A stretch of DNA of 64,000 bases from CAZAQV01 sp964487255 (GTDB lineage Bacteria > Myxococcota_A > Polyangia > Polyangiales > CAZAQV01): contig CAZAQV010000030.1 in NCBI GenBank assembly GCA_964487255.1, positions 1-64,000 of the forward strand, given 5' to 3'. Both the position numbers and the translations under genes were made by a program. The notes beneath the pieces are model-generated. The model saw nothing but the letters and a program-made list of their open reading frames with translations. It was not told where the DNA came from and did not search any database. Each line of letters starts with the position of its first letter. Position 1 is the first letter of the stretch. This document shows, piece after piece, positions 31,448 to 40,267 of this stretch.

Positions 31448-32857
31448 TTAGACGGTAAGGCCGACCCCAGCTCGACGTGGGTCGCCCACCGCTACGGGTT
31501 CGTTATCATGGGAAAGTCCTACCGCGTGCACACCTCCGAAGTAGAACGCTCGGTCAGGAAATACGGTCACATGGTCAAAGCGATCGGCAAGGTTCGCGGC
31601 AAGCTGAGCTGGGTGTTCGAGCCCAACATTTTCGTACCACACACGCCCTTGTTCGGCGTGGATACGGGCTGCCAACACCGCTGCCTCAAGCCCAAGCTGG
31701 CGCTCAAGAAGAATGACGCGCGATACCGCCGAACGAATGCGATTTGCCCCCCCGCTGCCCGCAGCCAGCACGGCCCGCCCCTCCTCGAGCACGAGTGTCG
31801 GCGCGATCATGGTAGGTAAACGAGAACCTGGAGAATGTAGAAAAAAGCCTTCGGGGTTGAGGTCTTCCTCGCCCAAAAAATTGTTCATCTGGACGCCCGC
31901 GCTTGGAACAATGTGCCCGCAACCCTCTCCATTGGTCAGCGTCATCGAAGCGGCATTGCCATCTCCATCGATCACGCTGATATGCGTCGTACTTCCGCGT
32001 GCGATACTGGTACGAAGCTCGTGTGCAGAGCGCGCAGCCTCTGCAAACGCAACTAGATCCGCTGGCGCAGTTCCGATTTGATCGACAACGTGTGCCATGA
32101 CGCGGCCACCGAGCATTGGCGACGTGTAAAGTTCTCGATCGCCAAAGCGAAGCTTGTGCGGCTCTTCGACGACGACCTTCGCACGACATAGATCGTCGCG
32201 CGTCAGGTGACCACCCCGCTCTGGACCGAAGCATTGTAAGATCCCCTCTAACAGGTGCGACGGGAAATCGCCTTGTTGAGCAAAGGCTTCCAGCGTCTCC
32301 GCCAAAAGCGGGTTTGACAGACGTGTTCCGAGCGCAGGCGGTTCGCCCTGGGATCCATAAAAAGCCACTGTCTCCGGGTCACGAACAATGATCGGCCATA
32401 GGAGCGCAAAGATGTCCGCGTCGAGCGCATCCAATACAACCCCCTCGCGCGCAAAACGAACAGCAGGGCCGATCAGATCAGCCAACGAGAGCGTGCCCAA
32501 GCGCCGCGCAGCCTCAGCAAGACCAGGCAGCGCGAGCGGGACCGCGGCCGAGGCGCGCCCCACATGAAAGTCCTGCGTCGTTGCGCCGAAATCGACATTG
32601 ACAACTTCGAAGTGTGCGCGTGCAAGCGGGAGTTCGAGCGATGGCATGGTCGCAAAGAAGTTGATGCTCACGGGAGCTTCGCCTGCTCGACACGCGACGA
32701 GCATTCCGGCGCCACCTGCACCACAGAGCAGCGGTTCGGTCACGAACGCAGCCATCGCTGCGGCGATCGCAGCGTCGATGGCATTGCCCCCAGCGCGTAA
32801 CATTTCGGCCCCAGCTTGCGCTGTGAGTATATCACCTGCAGCGATCGCCCCTGCCAT
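31448..32857 (-). CDS. ggt: Gamma-glutamyltransferase-family protein
   Basis: About 469 residues. GDILTAQAGAEMLRAGGNAIDAAIAAAMAAFVTEPLLCGAGGAGMLV opens the Ntn-hydrolase fold. Self-cleavage would occur before the Thr in RGSTTHISVIDGDGNAASMT, giving the catalytic N-terminal Thr of the small subunit; SPGSRLPTMIAPTLVLEEGRAVLAAGSGGANRI completes the family. It transfers or hydrolyses gamma-glutamyl groups. No signal peptide is apparent, unlike the periplasmic Ggt, so it may be a cytosolic YwrD-type enzyme. ATG 32857 is chosen (GTG 32860, TTG 32962 possible). It is convergent with the regulator gene, 14 bp apart. Confidence 0.85.
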   Translation of the reverse strand: MAGAIAAGDILTAQAGAEMLRAGGNAIDAAIAAAMAAFVTEPLLCGAGGAGMLVACRAGEAPVSINFFATMPSLELPLARAHFEVVNVDFGATTQDFHVGRASAAVPLALPGLAEAARRLGTLSLADLIGPAVRFAREGVVLDALDADIFALLWPIIVRDPETVAFYGSQGEPPALGTRLSNPLLAETLEAFAQQGDFPSHLLEGILQCFGPERGGHLTRDDLCRAKVVVEEPHKLRFGDRELYTSPMLGGRVMAHVVDQIGTAPADLVAFAEAARSAHELRTSIARGSTTHISVIDGDGNAASMTLTNGEGCGHIVPSAGVQMNNFLGEEDLNPEGFFLHSPGSRLPTMIAPTLVLEEGRAVLAAGSGGANRIRSAVSRVILLERQLGLEAAVLAARIHAEQGRVWYENVGLEHPAQLAANLADRFDHVTVFPDRAFYFGGVHAVGLSHDNEPVAVGDPRRAGVGLTV

Positions 32858-33005
32858 CACGAAGCGTGAGCCTAGCGTGGATCGGTGTCGGCGGAAACCA
32901 TACGCATGCGTGACCGGAACCCTCAGCGCGACAGAATTCGGACATGTCGATCCCGTCGTCAACGCACCGATGCATCAACGACTAGCACGCGCGGTCCGAC
33001 GCATC

Positions 33006-33155
33006 TTACCGAGGCCCAATCTCGCCCAGCTGCGTTTCCCTCCCCGCGCCCGTCTTAATCATCAAGAAAAGCTCTTCACGATCGCTACATGAGTAACACA
33101 AGCTGACAAAGCGTTGACGCAGCGGGTCACGCCCACGTAGCTTGAAGTGTGCCAT
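33006..33155 (-). CDS. 49-residue protein with a CxxC motif
   Basis: A small frame from ATG 33155 to TAA 33008: MAHFKLRGRDPLRQRFVSLCYS then CSDREELFLMIKTGAGRETQLGEIGPR. It has a balanced composition, a CYSC motif and a strand-like FLMIKTGAG segment, unlike random antisense. It is the only candidate gene in the 290 bp between the gamma-glutamyltransferase and the kinase, same strand as the former, and overlaps the kinase GTG start by 7 bp (no overlap if the kinase starts at 33182). No family is recognised; a metal-binding micro-protein is possible. Confidence 0.45.
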   Translation of the reverse strand: MAHFKLRGRDPLRQRFVSLCYSCSDREELFLMIKTGAGRETQLGEIGPR

Positions 33156-34477
33156 CAGCCCCGACCGCGACCCCAAGCTTGATGCCCTCCGTCGGGACGA
33201 TGCTGGTGGATCGATATGTCTTAGAAGAGACCATCTCTGAAGGCGCGATGGGACGCGTCTATCGCGCCAAAGACACATCGTTGGGTACCGACGTGGCCGT
33301 GAAGGTGATCTTGGGGCAGTGGTTACAGAACGAAGAAGTTCGCGCACGCTTCGAGCGCGAAGCGATGGCCAGCGCACGCATCCATCACCCCAATGTCGTG
33401 AGCGCAATCGACTACGGCACCATCGCCGAAACCGGCGGCGCATACTTGGTCACACCCCTGGTCAGCGGCGAAAATCTGCGCGAGCACCTCAAGGCGCCGC
33501 TATCGCTCGACGAGGCCGTCGAGATCACGCAACAACTCTGCAGCGCACTGCGAGCCGCACACCAGTCGGGAGTCATCCACAGAGATCTTAAGCCAGAGAA
33601 CATCTTGCTCGAACGGCTCGACGAGTCACTCTTCGTCAGGTTGGTCGACTTCGGCATCGCATCCGAGCAGGGTTCGAGCCGCAAAGAGGAAGAAAAGGCG
33701 CTTACCCAGGCGGGAGTCGTGCTGGGCACACCAGGTTATATGGCCCCCGAACAGCTTTCGGGAGAACCTGCACAAACGACGACCGACGTTTACGCACTCG
33801 CGGTGCTGCTCTACGAAATGCTGGCAGGCGTCCCCCCTTTCACGGGTGGCTTGGCAGAACTCGCTGCACAGCAGATTCACCAGCAGGTCGATCTCACACG
33901 GCTGCGCAACAAAGCGCCAGCAACGGTTCGGGAACTCATCTTTCGTTCACTGTCGCCCAAGCCCGAAGAGCGTCCGAGCATCGACGAGGTGAGTGAGGTG
34001 CTCGAACACGTGGGCGAGGCTTCGATGGACAGCGAACGCTGGATCACCTTGTGGCAAGACGTTCGAGTCGCAGCAAAAAGATGGTGGAAGGTTTCCGCCG
34101 GAATCGGTCTGGTGCTTCTGCTGACCCTGTTGGCGGTCTCCGGATCAGGTCTCCCTGAGGAGCTTGAACCTGCGGCCGATGCGATGCGAAACGCCAACTC
34201 GACGAACGCGCGTCGGCGTGCCGCGGAGAGAATCCTCGCCTATGAGGATCAAGACGCAATCCCTGAGATCACGCGAGTGATGGCTGAATTTGAGCGGGCG
34301 AGGAGCTGCGGCGCACGGAAGAAGGCGTTGATCAAGCTCCGGGACTTGCCGGATCGTGATGAGGCCCAGCATATCTTCGAACGTCTCGACAAGGAGCGGG
34401 ATGGTTGCGGTTTTTTGGATCGCAGCGACTGCCACCGCTGTCTGCGTAGTGAGCTCGCGAAGATCCTGGAGGACTAG
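33149..34477 (+). CDS. Transmembrane Ser/Thr protein kinase
   Basis: A 442-residue Hanks-type kinase. VAVKVI carries Lys52; HRDLKPENILL (144-154), DFGIAS (167-172) and GTPGYMAPEQL are intact. The glycine loop reads ISEGAMGRVY, with Ser instead of the usual first Gly, a change that can weaken but need not abolish ATP binding. One transmembrane helix (about 312-332, GIGLVLLLTLLAVSG) is followed by a 110-residue external helical, Arg/Glu/Cys-containing domain (RRRAAERILAYEDQDAIPEITRVMAEFERARSCGARKKALIKLRDL) of unknown ligand. Start GTG 33149; ATG 33182 or 33200 are alternatives. Confidence 0.88.
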   Translation: MPSAPTATPSLMPSVGTMLVDRYVLEETISEGAMGRVYRAKDTSLGTDVAVKVILGQWLQNEEVRARFEREAMASARIHHPNVVSAIDYGTIAETGGAYLVTPLVSGENLREHLKAPLSLDEAVEITQQLCSALRAAHQSGVIHRDLKPENILLERLDESLFVRLVDFGIASEQGSSRKEEEKALTQAGVVLGTPGYMAPEQLSGEPAQTTTDVYALAVLLYEMLAGVPPFTGGLAELAAQQIHQQVDLTRLRNKAPATVRELIFRSLSPKPEERPSIDEVSEVLEHVGEASMDSERWITLWQDVRVAAKRWWKVSAGIGLVLLLTLLAVSGSGLPEELEPAADAMRNANSTNARRRAAERILAYEDQDAIPEITRVMAEFERARSCGARKKALIKLRDLPDRDEAQHIFERLDKERDGCGFLDRSDCHRCLRSELAKILED

Positions 34478-34507
34478 TTGGTGCGGATATGGTAGGTCGA
34501 TCGCTCG

Positions 34508-35983
34508 ATGTACCTATCGGAGTTTGTTGCTTACGACGCCGTCGGGCTCTGTGAACTGATTCGCGACGGACAGGTGAGCCGTGACGAGCTTCGCCAGGTA
34601 GCACGTGACGCCATCGAAGCGATGAACGGAACGCTCAATGCTGTCGTTCACCAGTTTTCGGTAGCTGGCGATTCACAACCGAACCGGCCGAGTCTGCTTA
34701 CGGGTTTTCCCTTACTGCTCAAGGACATGCTCGACGTTGAGGACACGCCCATGTCTTACGGAACTCGGGTCGCGCGCATCAACCGTTGTACGACAACCCA
34801 CCCAATCGCGACTCGCATGCTCGAAGCGGGCATCGACATCATCGGCCGGACGAACATGAGCGAGCTCGGGCTGTTACCCACGACGGAACCCATCGCATTT
34901 GGTCCCACCGCCAATCCATGGAACCTCGACCATTCTCCAGGTGGTTCGAGCGGAGGTTCGGCAGCTGCCGTGGCAGGCGGTATCACACCGATGGCCTACG
35001 CGGCAGACGGCGGGGGCTCCATTCGCATTCCGGCATCGTGTTGTGGTCTGTTCGGACTGAAGCTTTCAAGAGGCCTGCACCCACGAGACATGCGGGATGA
35101 ACCATTCGGCTTTATCGTGCACAATCCCGTGTCTCGCACGGTTCGAGATTCCGCAGCGCTGATGGACGTCACCGTCGGCGGCGACCATGCGTTTAGCGCA
35201 GCACTCGACAAGGCTCCTGGAAAGCTACGCGTCGGCTACGTCGCATCACGCTTCGATGGTGAGCCCATCCACCACGCGTGCGTAGATGCGGTCGAGCACG
35301 CTGCAAAGGTGCTTGAAGGGCTTGGGCATCACGTCGAACTCGTCACCGTCCCGCATGAAATCACCGACATCGAGTGGGGTCTTCACGTGTTTTGGAGCAT
35401 GTCCGCAGGCTATTTTTTCAAGGAAGTTCGTAGCGGATTGCTCGAGCGGCTGGATAGCCGGATTGCGGGCGCGATACCGCACGTACGCCTCTTGCGTCGA
35501 GCGCTAACGCTCCCATGGCCCGGAGGCGGCCCGCTGGTCGAACCTTTCACGGCTGCAGTTGGGCGCCGTGATCGCTTTTTCGATCCAAGCGACGTCTGGC
35601 TCGCATGGACCGAGTTTCAGAAGGCGGAGCAAGCGATGCTGCGCTTTTTTGAGGAATATGATCTGCTGCTTACCCCCACGCTTGGCGCGCCTCCCTGGCG
35701 AATCGGATCGTTTGATCAGCAACTTCCCGCCGAACAAGCAGCGGCGAAACTCACTGAATACGTTCCCTTTACTCCACTAGCGAACATGACAGGCTTTCCC
35801 GCGGTGAACTTGCCACTCCACTGGGCTGACGGCTTGCCCATCGGCGTCCAATGCATGGCCAACCATGGTCGTGATGCCGTGCTCATTTCTTTTGCCGCCG
35901 AGGTAGAACAGGCTGCGCCCTGGAGGGAGCAGACGGCGCCTCACCACCTCTCTCGCCTTCTCACGGAGGCACCCGATGCATAA
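34508..35983 (+). CDS. Amidase-signature family hydrolase
   Basis: A 491-residue amidase of standard size. The Ser-cisSer-Lys triad is present: Lys in FPLLLKDMLDVEDTPMSYG (about residue 72), and the Gly/Ser-rich signature DHSPGGSSGGSAAAVAGGITPMAYAADGGGSIRIPASCCGLFGLK (about 140-184) with both serines. The substrate cannot be predicted; the family includes acylamidases and GatA-like enzymes, but the context has no gatB/C. It lies 30 bp after the kinase and overlaps the first esterase lipoprotein by 8 bp, so it probably forms an operon with the two esterase genes. Confidence 0.88.
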   Translation: MYLSEFVAYDAVGLCELIRDGQVSRDELRQVARDAIEAMNGTLNAVVHQFSVAGDSQPNRPSLLTGFPLLLKDMLDVEDTPMSYGTRVARINRCTTTHPIATRMLEAGIDIIGRTNMSELGLLPTTEPIAFGPTANPWNLDHSPGGSSGGSAAAVAGGITPMAYAADGGGSIRIPASCCGLFGLKLSRGLHPRDMRDEPFGFIVHNPVSRTVRDSAALMDVTVGGDHAFSAALDKAPGKLRVGYVASRFDGEPIHHACVDAVEHAAKVLEGLGHHVELVTVPHEITDIEWGLHVFWSMSAGYFFKEVRSGLLERLDSRIAGAIPHVRLLRRALTLPWPGGGPLVEPFTAAVGRRDRFFDPSDVWLAWTEFQKAEQAMLRFFEEYDLLLTPTLGAPPWRIGSFDQQLPAEQAAAKLTEYVPFTPLANMTGFPAVNLPLHWADGLPIGVQCMANHGRDAVLISFAAEVEQAAPWREQTAPHHLSRLLTEAPDA

Positions 35984-36875
35984 GTTACTCGTCGTCTCGA
36001 CGCTATGCGCGATGGTATTTGCGGGTTGCGGTGACGATGGCGCAGCAATCAACACCGACGCGGCAATCGACACCGACGCGGCGGTCCTACAAATGACGTT
36101 TGGCGGGGACCGCCCGGTCGAACTTCTCGTTCCAGAAGCTTATGACGCCGAGCAAAGCTGGCCTCTGCTCATGTTTCTCCACGGCTACAGTTCGTCTGCC
36201 TCCCGGATGTTGCGCTACAGCAAGATGGACCGGCTCGTCGATGAGGTGGGCCTTCTACTTGTCGCTCCCAACGGCCTGATGGACACTGTCGGTTTGCGGT
36301 TTTGGAATGCGACCGACTTCTGCTGCGACTTCTCGGGTCGCAACGTGGACGATGTCGCGTACCTCAGCGGCCTGATCGAGGAAATCTCGGAAGTCTATAA
36401 CGTGGACCCAATGCGCATCTACTTGTGGGGGCATAGCAACGGAGGTTTTATGGCGCATCGCCTGGCCTGCGATCGCACGGAAACCTTCGCATCGGTCATC
36501 AGCTTTGCTGGGTCGCTCCACCTCGAAGAATCAGCGTGCGCTCCAAGCGCTGCGATCAGTATGCTCCAACTTCACGGAACTGCGGACGAAGTGATCGCGT
36601 TTGACGGCGATGAGGAAAGCTATCCAAGCGCCGAAACCACCGCGAACCGCTGGGCTACCTACAATGGGTGCGCCACATCCAAGCAAGTCACCGACTCCAT
36701 CGACCTCACGCCGGACACAGCGGGGAGTGAAACGACCAAGGAGCAGTTTACCGACTGCCCTTCTGGAATCGATGTCGAACTCTGGTCAGCAAGTGGCGCA
36801 ACCCACTTTCCCACGATTACAGACAACTTCCGTGCTGTCATGTGGGAGTGGTTCGCAGCCCACCCCAAGCCCTAA
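35976..36875 (+). CDS. Alpha/beta-hydrolase lipoprotein (LpqC/PHB-depolymerase-like), copy 1
   Basis: A 299-residue lipoprotein (lipobox VFAGC, Cys17; short Asp/Ala linker). The esterase fold shows LLMFLHGYSSSA (oxyanion region), nucleophile elbow GHSNGG (Ser about 153), Asp in LQLHGTADEVI, and His in GATHFP near the end. The family (LpqC, feruloyl esterases, PHB depolymerase-like) cleaves esters outside the cell. Cysteine pairs (FCCDFSGR, CAPS, CATS, DCPSG) suggest disulfides. Followed after 40 bp by a close paralogue. Confidence 0.85.
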   Translation: MHKLLVVSTLCAMVFAGCGDDGAAINTDAAIDTDAAVLQMTFGGDRPVELLVPEAYDAEQSWPLLMFLHGYSSSASRMLRYSKMDRLVDEVGLLLVAPNGLMDTVGLRFWNATDFCCDFSGRNVDDVAYLSGLIEEISEVYNVDPMRIYLWGHSNGGFMAHRLACDRTETFASVISFAGSLHLEESACAPSAAISMLQLHGTADEVIAFDGDEESYPSAETTANRWATYNGCATSKQVTDSIDLTPDTAGSETTKEQFTDCPSGIDVELWSASGATHFPTITDNFRAVMWEWFAAHPKP

Positions 36876-36915
36876 CCCCCTTTGCGCTCCTCCGCTCGGG
36901 CTGTAGATTCCCCGC

Positions 36916-37851
36916 ATGAAGGCGAATACCTTTTTATTTCTAGCGCCTCTTGTCCTGTGCAGTGGCTGCGCTGACGACGGAACGTCCACCTTGATTGGGA
37001 CCGACGCCAGAACGGACGCGACGTTAGCGGACGGCAGCATCGCGACGGCGGACGGGAGCGCGGAGCTGCCGGTTACCTTCGGCGGTGAGCGACCGGTCAG
37101 GCTGCAAGTGCCGTCCACGTACGATAGCTCGCTTAGTTACCCGCTGCTTGTCGTACTACACGGCTACACCGCTACGGCGGAGCTACAGTTGCTCTACACG
37201 CGGCTCGACACATTGGTCGAAGCAGAGGGTGTCCTGCTCCTCGCGCCAGAGGGCACCAGGGATGCTGCCAACAACCAGTTTTGGAATGCCACTGACTATT
37301 GTTGCAACTTCGCTGGGAGCGACGTTGACGATTCGGCGTATGTGCGTGCGTTGATTGGCGACGTGAGCGAAGTCTACAACGTTGATGCGAACCGCATCTA
37401 CTTGTGGGGCCACAGCAACGGTGGGTTCATGTCCTACCGCATGGCGTGTGACCACGCGGACAAGATCGCCGCATTGGTAAGTTTGGCCGGTGCGACATTC
37501 AAAGATGAGCGCGATTGCACGCCGAGCGAACCGGTCAGCATTCTGCAGATTCATGGAACAGCTGACGCGACCATCTTGTACGACGGAACGAGTCTCTATC
37601 CTGGCGCCAAGGAAACCACGCAAACTTGGGCGATGTACAACGGCTGTTCTGCGGAAGCTGCTGCAGGGGAGCCTCTCGACTTGGTACCCGTCACAGAAAA
37701 TGCGGAGACCCAGGTTGAACGGTATTCCGGCTGCGCTTCTGGTAGCACGGTGGAGCTGTGGTCGATCGAAGACGGCCCACATATCCCTGGCCTACCGAGC
37801 GACTTCGCCGCACGTATGTGGCAGTGGTTCGAGGCCCACCCAAAAGGGTAA
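36916..37851 (+). CDS. Alpha/beta-hydrolase lipoprotein, copy 2
   Basis: A 311-residue tandem paralogue of the previous gene: same order, lipobox VLCSGC (Cys18), linker TDARTDATLADGSIATADGS, then VTFGGERPVRLQVPSTYD, LVVLHGYTA, catalytic elbow RIYLWGHSNGGFMS, IHGTADATIL and DGPHIPG (His). Long stretches are identical to copy 1, so this is a fairly recent duplication; linkers differ most. Both copies retain all triad residues, suggesting distinct substrate ranges rather than decay. Only 4 bp separate its stop from the convergent gene. Confidence 0.85.
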   Translation: MKANTFLFLAPLVLCSGCADDGTSTLIGTDARTDATLADGSIATADGSAELPVTFGGERPVRLQVPSTYDSSLSYPLLVVLHGYTATAELQLLYTRLDTLVEAEGVLLLAPEGTRDAANNQFWNATDYCCNFAGSDVDDSAYVRALIGDVSEVYNVDANRIYLWGHSNGGFMSYRMACDHADKIAALVSLAGATFKDERDCTPSEPVSILQIHGTADATILYDGTSLYPGAKETTQTWAMYNGCSAEAAAGEPLDLVPVTENAETQVERYSGCASGSTVELWSIEDGPHIPGLPSDFAARMWQWFEAHPKG

Positions 37852-37855
37852 CCAC

Positions 37856-39418
37856 CTAGCGTGGGTAGCTCTCGAGAAGCGGTCGAATCGTTTCTGCCGT
37901 GTGCATGGCAACGGCATCACCAGCAAGGTAGGTCTCGATCGCTTCGATGAGTTCCGCGGTCATTTCGCTTGCGCTTGCGTTGGGGTTCGCCGACAAGCGG
38001 TGGCCGCTTCCGCTCACGTAGCTGTGAGCCATGTTTGTCATCGCGCTTGTGCAGCTTGGTCCTTTGCCGCAAGCCCCAAGGGAATCGATGATGTCGTAGA
38101 TCTCTGCGTCATCGGCGATCGCGTTCCACGCGCCACCGAAGTCATTGTAGATCTTGGCGGAGTAGTTGCCATTCTGTGAGATCTTGGCCAGCGCGAGCGG
38201 CAGTCGTGGGTCGTAGCCCATCATGATTGCCTCTTCGGTCCACTGGAGAACCTTCTCGTTGCGGTCGTAGTCATGTGCAGAAAGATAGTCGAGAATCTCA
38301 CGAGCTTGTGTCTCAACCTCGGCATCTGACTTCAAGTCCGCAACCGTAAGCAATGCTTGAAACTTGTCGCGCGCATCTTGGTTTGCGCCGTCGAGAATGG
38401 CCTTGGCGAACTTCTCTGCGGTGGTGTTTGCTGTTGGCAAGGTCGGTTGCTCTGCGTCGTTATCCGACCCTCCATTGAGGAGGTCCTCGACATCCGACAG
38501 GTCGCTCCCGGGCGTCACCGGATCGAGCTCGGGAAGGTCGACACTAGGAGGCTCAAGCGGCTCGTTGTCGAGAAGGTCTTCCTCAGAAATACCTTCGCCG
38601 TCCGCGTCGAGTTCTGCTGCAAGCTCCTCTTCGGTGGGAAGTTCTGCGGGCTGGTTCAGCACAGCCCCCGCGGGTGGGCCATTCTGAGCAGCGCCATCCG
38701 CGTTGTTCATTTCAGCCATGTTGTCCATCGCGAACTCGACGACCTTGTAGCCGACGTACCCGAGTAAGGCCACGCCACCAATCACGGCAGCTGCCGTACC
38801 CAGGCCACCGATCACAGTTCCGGTAAAGGTTAGCAACGCTCCGCTTGCGACCTTGACCATCGCCACGCCCACGGCTTTGGCAACAACGCCACCAACGATG
38901 CCGGCGATCGGGGCCAGTGCTCCGCTCAGTGATTCCCATGAAAAGGACTTGCTCAAATCGCGAGACGCAATCTGCTCTGGAATGTTCTTCGTACCCGAAT
39001 CGTTGCTGTAGGCTTCGGTGCCAGGCTGTGAACTCAAGAGCGGAGAACCTTCTCCAAGCGTTACGTCAGGACCTTCACCGGACAGGCCGTTCGGGTCGAG
39101 TCCTTCACCACTAGCGCTCTGTGGGTCACCGCCAGCGCTCTGTCCGTCAGTGCCTTGCGAGCCGAGCTGCGCCCCACCCGAGGATGGCGCGGTCGACGGA
39201 TCAGCATCCCCAGCTTGGAGGCCAGCCTGCAGCTGCGCCACCAAATCGGGCGCACCTGTTGGCGAGTCGCTGGCCGCTGCGCTAACCGCGCCGATCTCGA
39301 CACCTGAGACATCGGCGATAGCTTTACGAAACTCACCCCCCAATGAGCCGAACGCAATCATGCATGGCAGTGCAATCATCACGGTGAGAATCTTCGAAAG
39401 AGTCATGCTGACATGCAT
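37856..39418 (-). CDS. Large secreted or pilin-like protein of unknown function
   Basis: A 520-residue protein. The N-terminus MTLSKILTVMIALPCMIAFGSLGGEFRKAI looks like the hydrophobic stalk of a type IVb pilin/Flp protein, as in the VanY-containing gene at 42090. A long Ser/Gly/Ala/Asp linker follows, then a Gly/Ala/Val-rich hydrophobic stretch (about 175-235, IAGIVGGVVAKAVGVAMVKVASG...VIGGVALLGYVGYKVVEF), an acidic Pro-rich spacer and a helical C-terminal domain (YDPRLPLALAKISQNGNYSAKIYNDFGGAWNAI) that recalls lytic-transglycosylase-type folds. No family was recognised. Alternative start ATG 39406. Confidence 0.55.
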   Translation of the reverse strand: MHVSMTLSKILTVMIALPCMIAFGSLGGEFRKAIADVSGVEIGAVSAAASDSPTGAPDLVAQLQAGLQAGDADPSTAPSSGGAQLGSQGTDGQSAGGDPQSASGEGLDPNGLSGEGPDVTLGEGSPLLSSQPGTEAYSNDSGTKNIPEQIASRDLSKSFSWESLSGALAPIAGIVGGVVAKAVGVAMVKVASGALLTFTGTVIGGLGTAAAVIGGVALLGYVGYKVVEFAMDNMAEMNNADGAAQNGPPAGAVLNQPAELPTEEELAAELDADGEGISEEDLLDNEPLEPPSVDLPELDPVTPGSDLSDVEDLLNGGSDNDAEQPTLPTANTTAEKFAKAILDGANQDARDKFQALLTVADLKSDAEVETQAREILDYLSAHDYDRNEKVLQWTEEAIMMGYDPRLPLALAKISQNGNYSAKIYNDFGGAWNAIADDAEIYDIIDSLGACGKGPSCTSAMTNMAHSYVSGSGHRLSANPNASASEMTAELIEAIETYLAGDAVAMHTAETIRPLLESYPR

Positions 39419-39714
39419 TGCAAAGTTGGATCCAACACCATTACATCAAAATCTCTTTTGATTTCAGTAGTTGGGGGCGCTTCGGATGGGGCGGCGATGG
39501 ACTGAGTAGCCGGGCGCTACGGTCTGGTGACCCCATTGATCTTCTAAGAATTTCAGGGGTGTACTAGCGCTTCGCAGCAGCTCTGAGAGCCACCTCACAA
39601 GTTGTAACCGTCGACCGCATAAATGCGATCTGCCTCCGCAAACCTCCTAAAAAACGCGCGCCACGCAACCGCCAAACCCTGCCCTAACGGAGATTTCGAC
39701 CCTAGGCCTAAGGC
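39419..39714. other. Intergenic region
   Basis: Divergent leader between the pilin-like gene and the small zinc-ribbon gene. No repeat or RNA recognised. Confidence 0.4.
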
Positions 39715-40029
39715 GTGCGGCAAGCGGAGCTTCACTGTGCTCGGTGTAAGACGGTGCGGGTTTTCGACGTGCCTGACCGACGCTGGCGGCTCGCTTTTCG
39801 CTTCTGGCTGGGCATCTCGGGCCTCTCGATTCTGCTCTGGCCCATCGCAACCTTCGACATGTTCTGTATGACGCCAGTCCTGGCACTGGTGCCGCTTGGG
39901 CTCGGTCCCCTGCACCGCATGGCAAGCGAGCCACCGACCTGCACAACCTGCGGCGGCACCCACGGCCTCGGCATGGTCTCCAAGACAGGGAGCATAGCGT
40001 CGACTAGAGGTAGCCAGGACAAAGGGTAG
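39715..40029 (+). CDS. Small membrane protein with two CxxC knuckles
   Basis: A 104-residue frame with GTG start. CARCKTV near the N-terminus and CTTCGG near residue 80 could bind one zinc ion (zinc-ribbon pattern). Between them lie two hydrophobic segments (FRFWLGISGLSILLWPIATF and CMTPVLALVPLGLG), a hairpin in the membrane. The cysteine spacing is what makes it credible; no family or homologue is known to me. It is separated from neighbours on both sides. The last 20 residues look unstructured. Confidence 0.45.
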   Translation: MRQAELHCARCKTVRVFDVPDRRWRLAFRFWLGISGLSILLWPIATFDMFCMTPVLALVPLGLGPLHRMASEPPTCTTCGGTHGLGMVSKTGSIASTRGSQDKG

Positions 40030-40110
40030 ACGGACTTCCTCTAGCGTGGCTGGCCCGCGACTCCGACCGGTTCGTTGCTCAAGCCAATACGCGGAGTGTC
40101 TCTTCTCTAG

Positions 40111-40267
40111 TGCTCTGACCGGGAGATTGTGAGCCTGGATCGCACAGCAGCGGAGTGAAATCGTAGGAGAGAAAACGATGGACGTGCAGAGTACATTCGA
40201 GTTTGAACGACAACCGAGTTCGCTTTGCTGCGAAGCGACACGGATCAGAACCTCCTGGTCAGAGCAC
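40111..40267. mobile_element. MITE-like element, 157 bp, TA-flanked
   Basis: Terminal inverted repeats start with GTGCTCTGACC on both ends (40111-40121 and complement of 40257-40267); similarity continues inward for about 15 bp with scattered mismatches. Each end is bounded by TA (40109-40110, 40268-40269), the target duplication of IS630/Tc1-mariner-type elements. No transposase is inside, so it would be a non-autonomous derivative. Its right end supplies the G of the TAG stop codon of the VanY gene. Confidence 0.7.
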
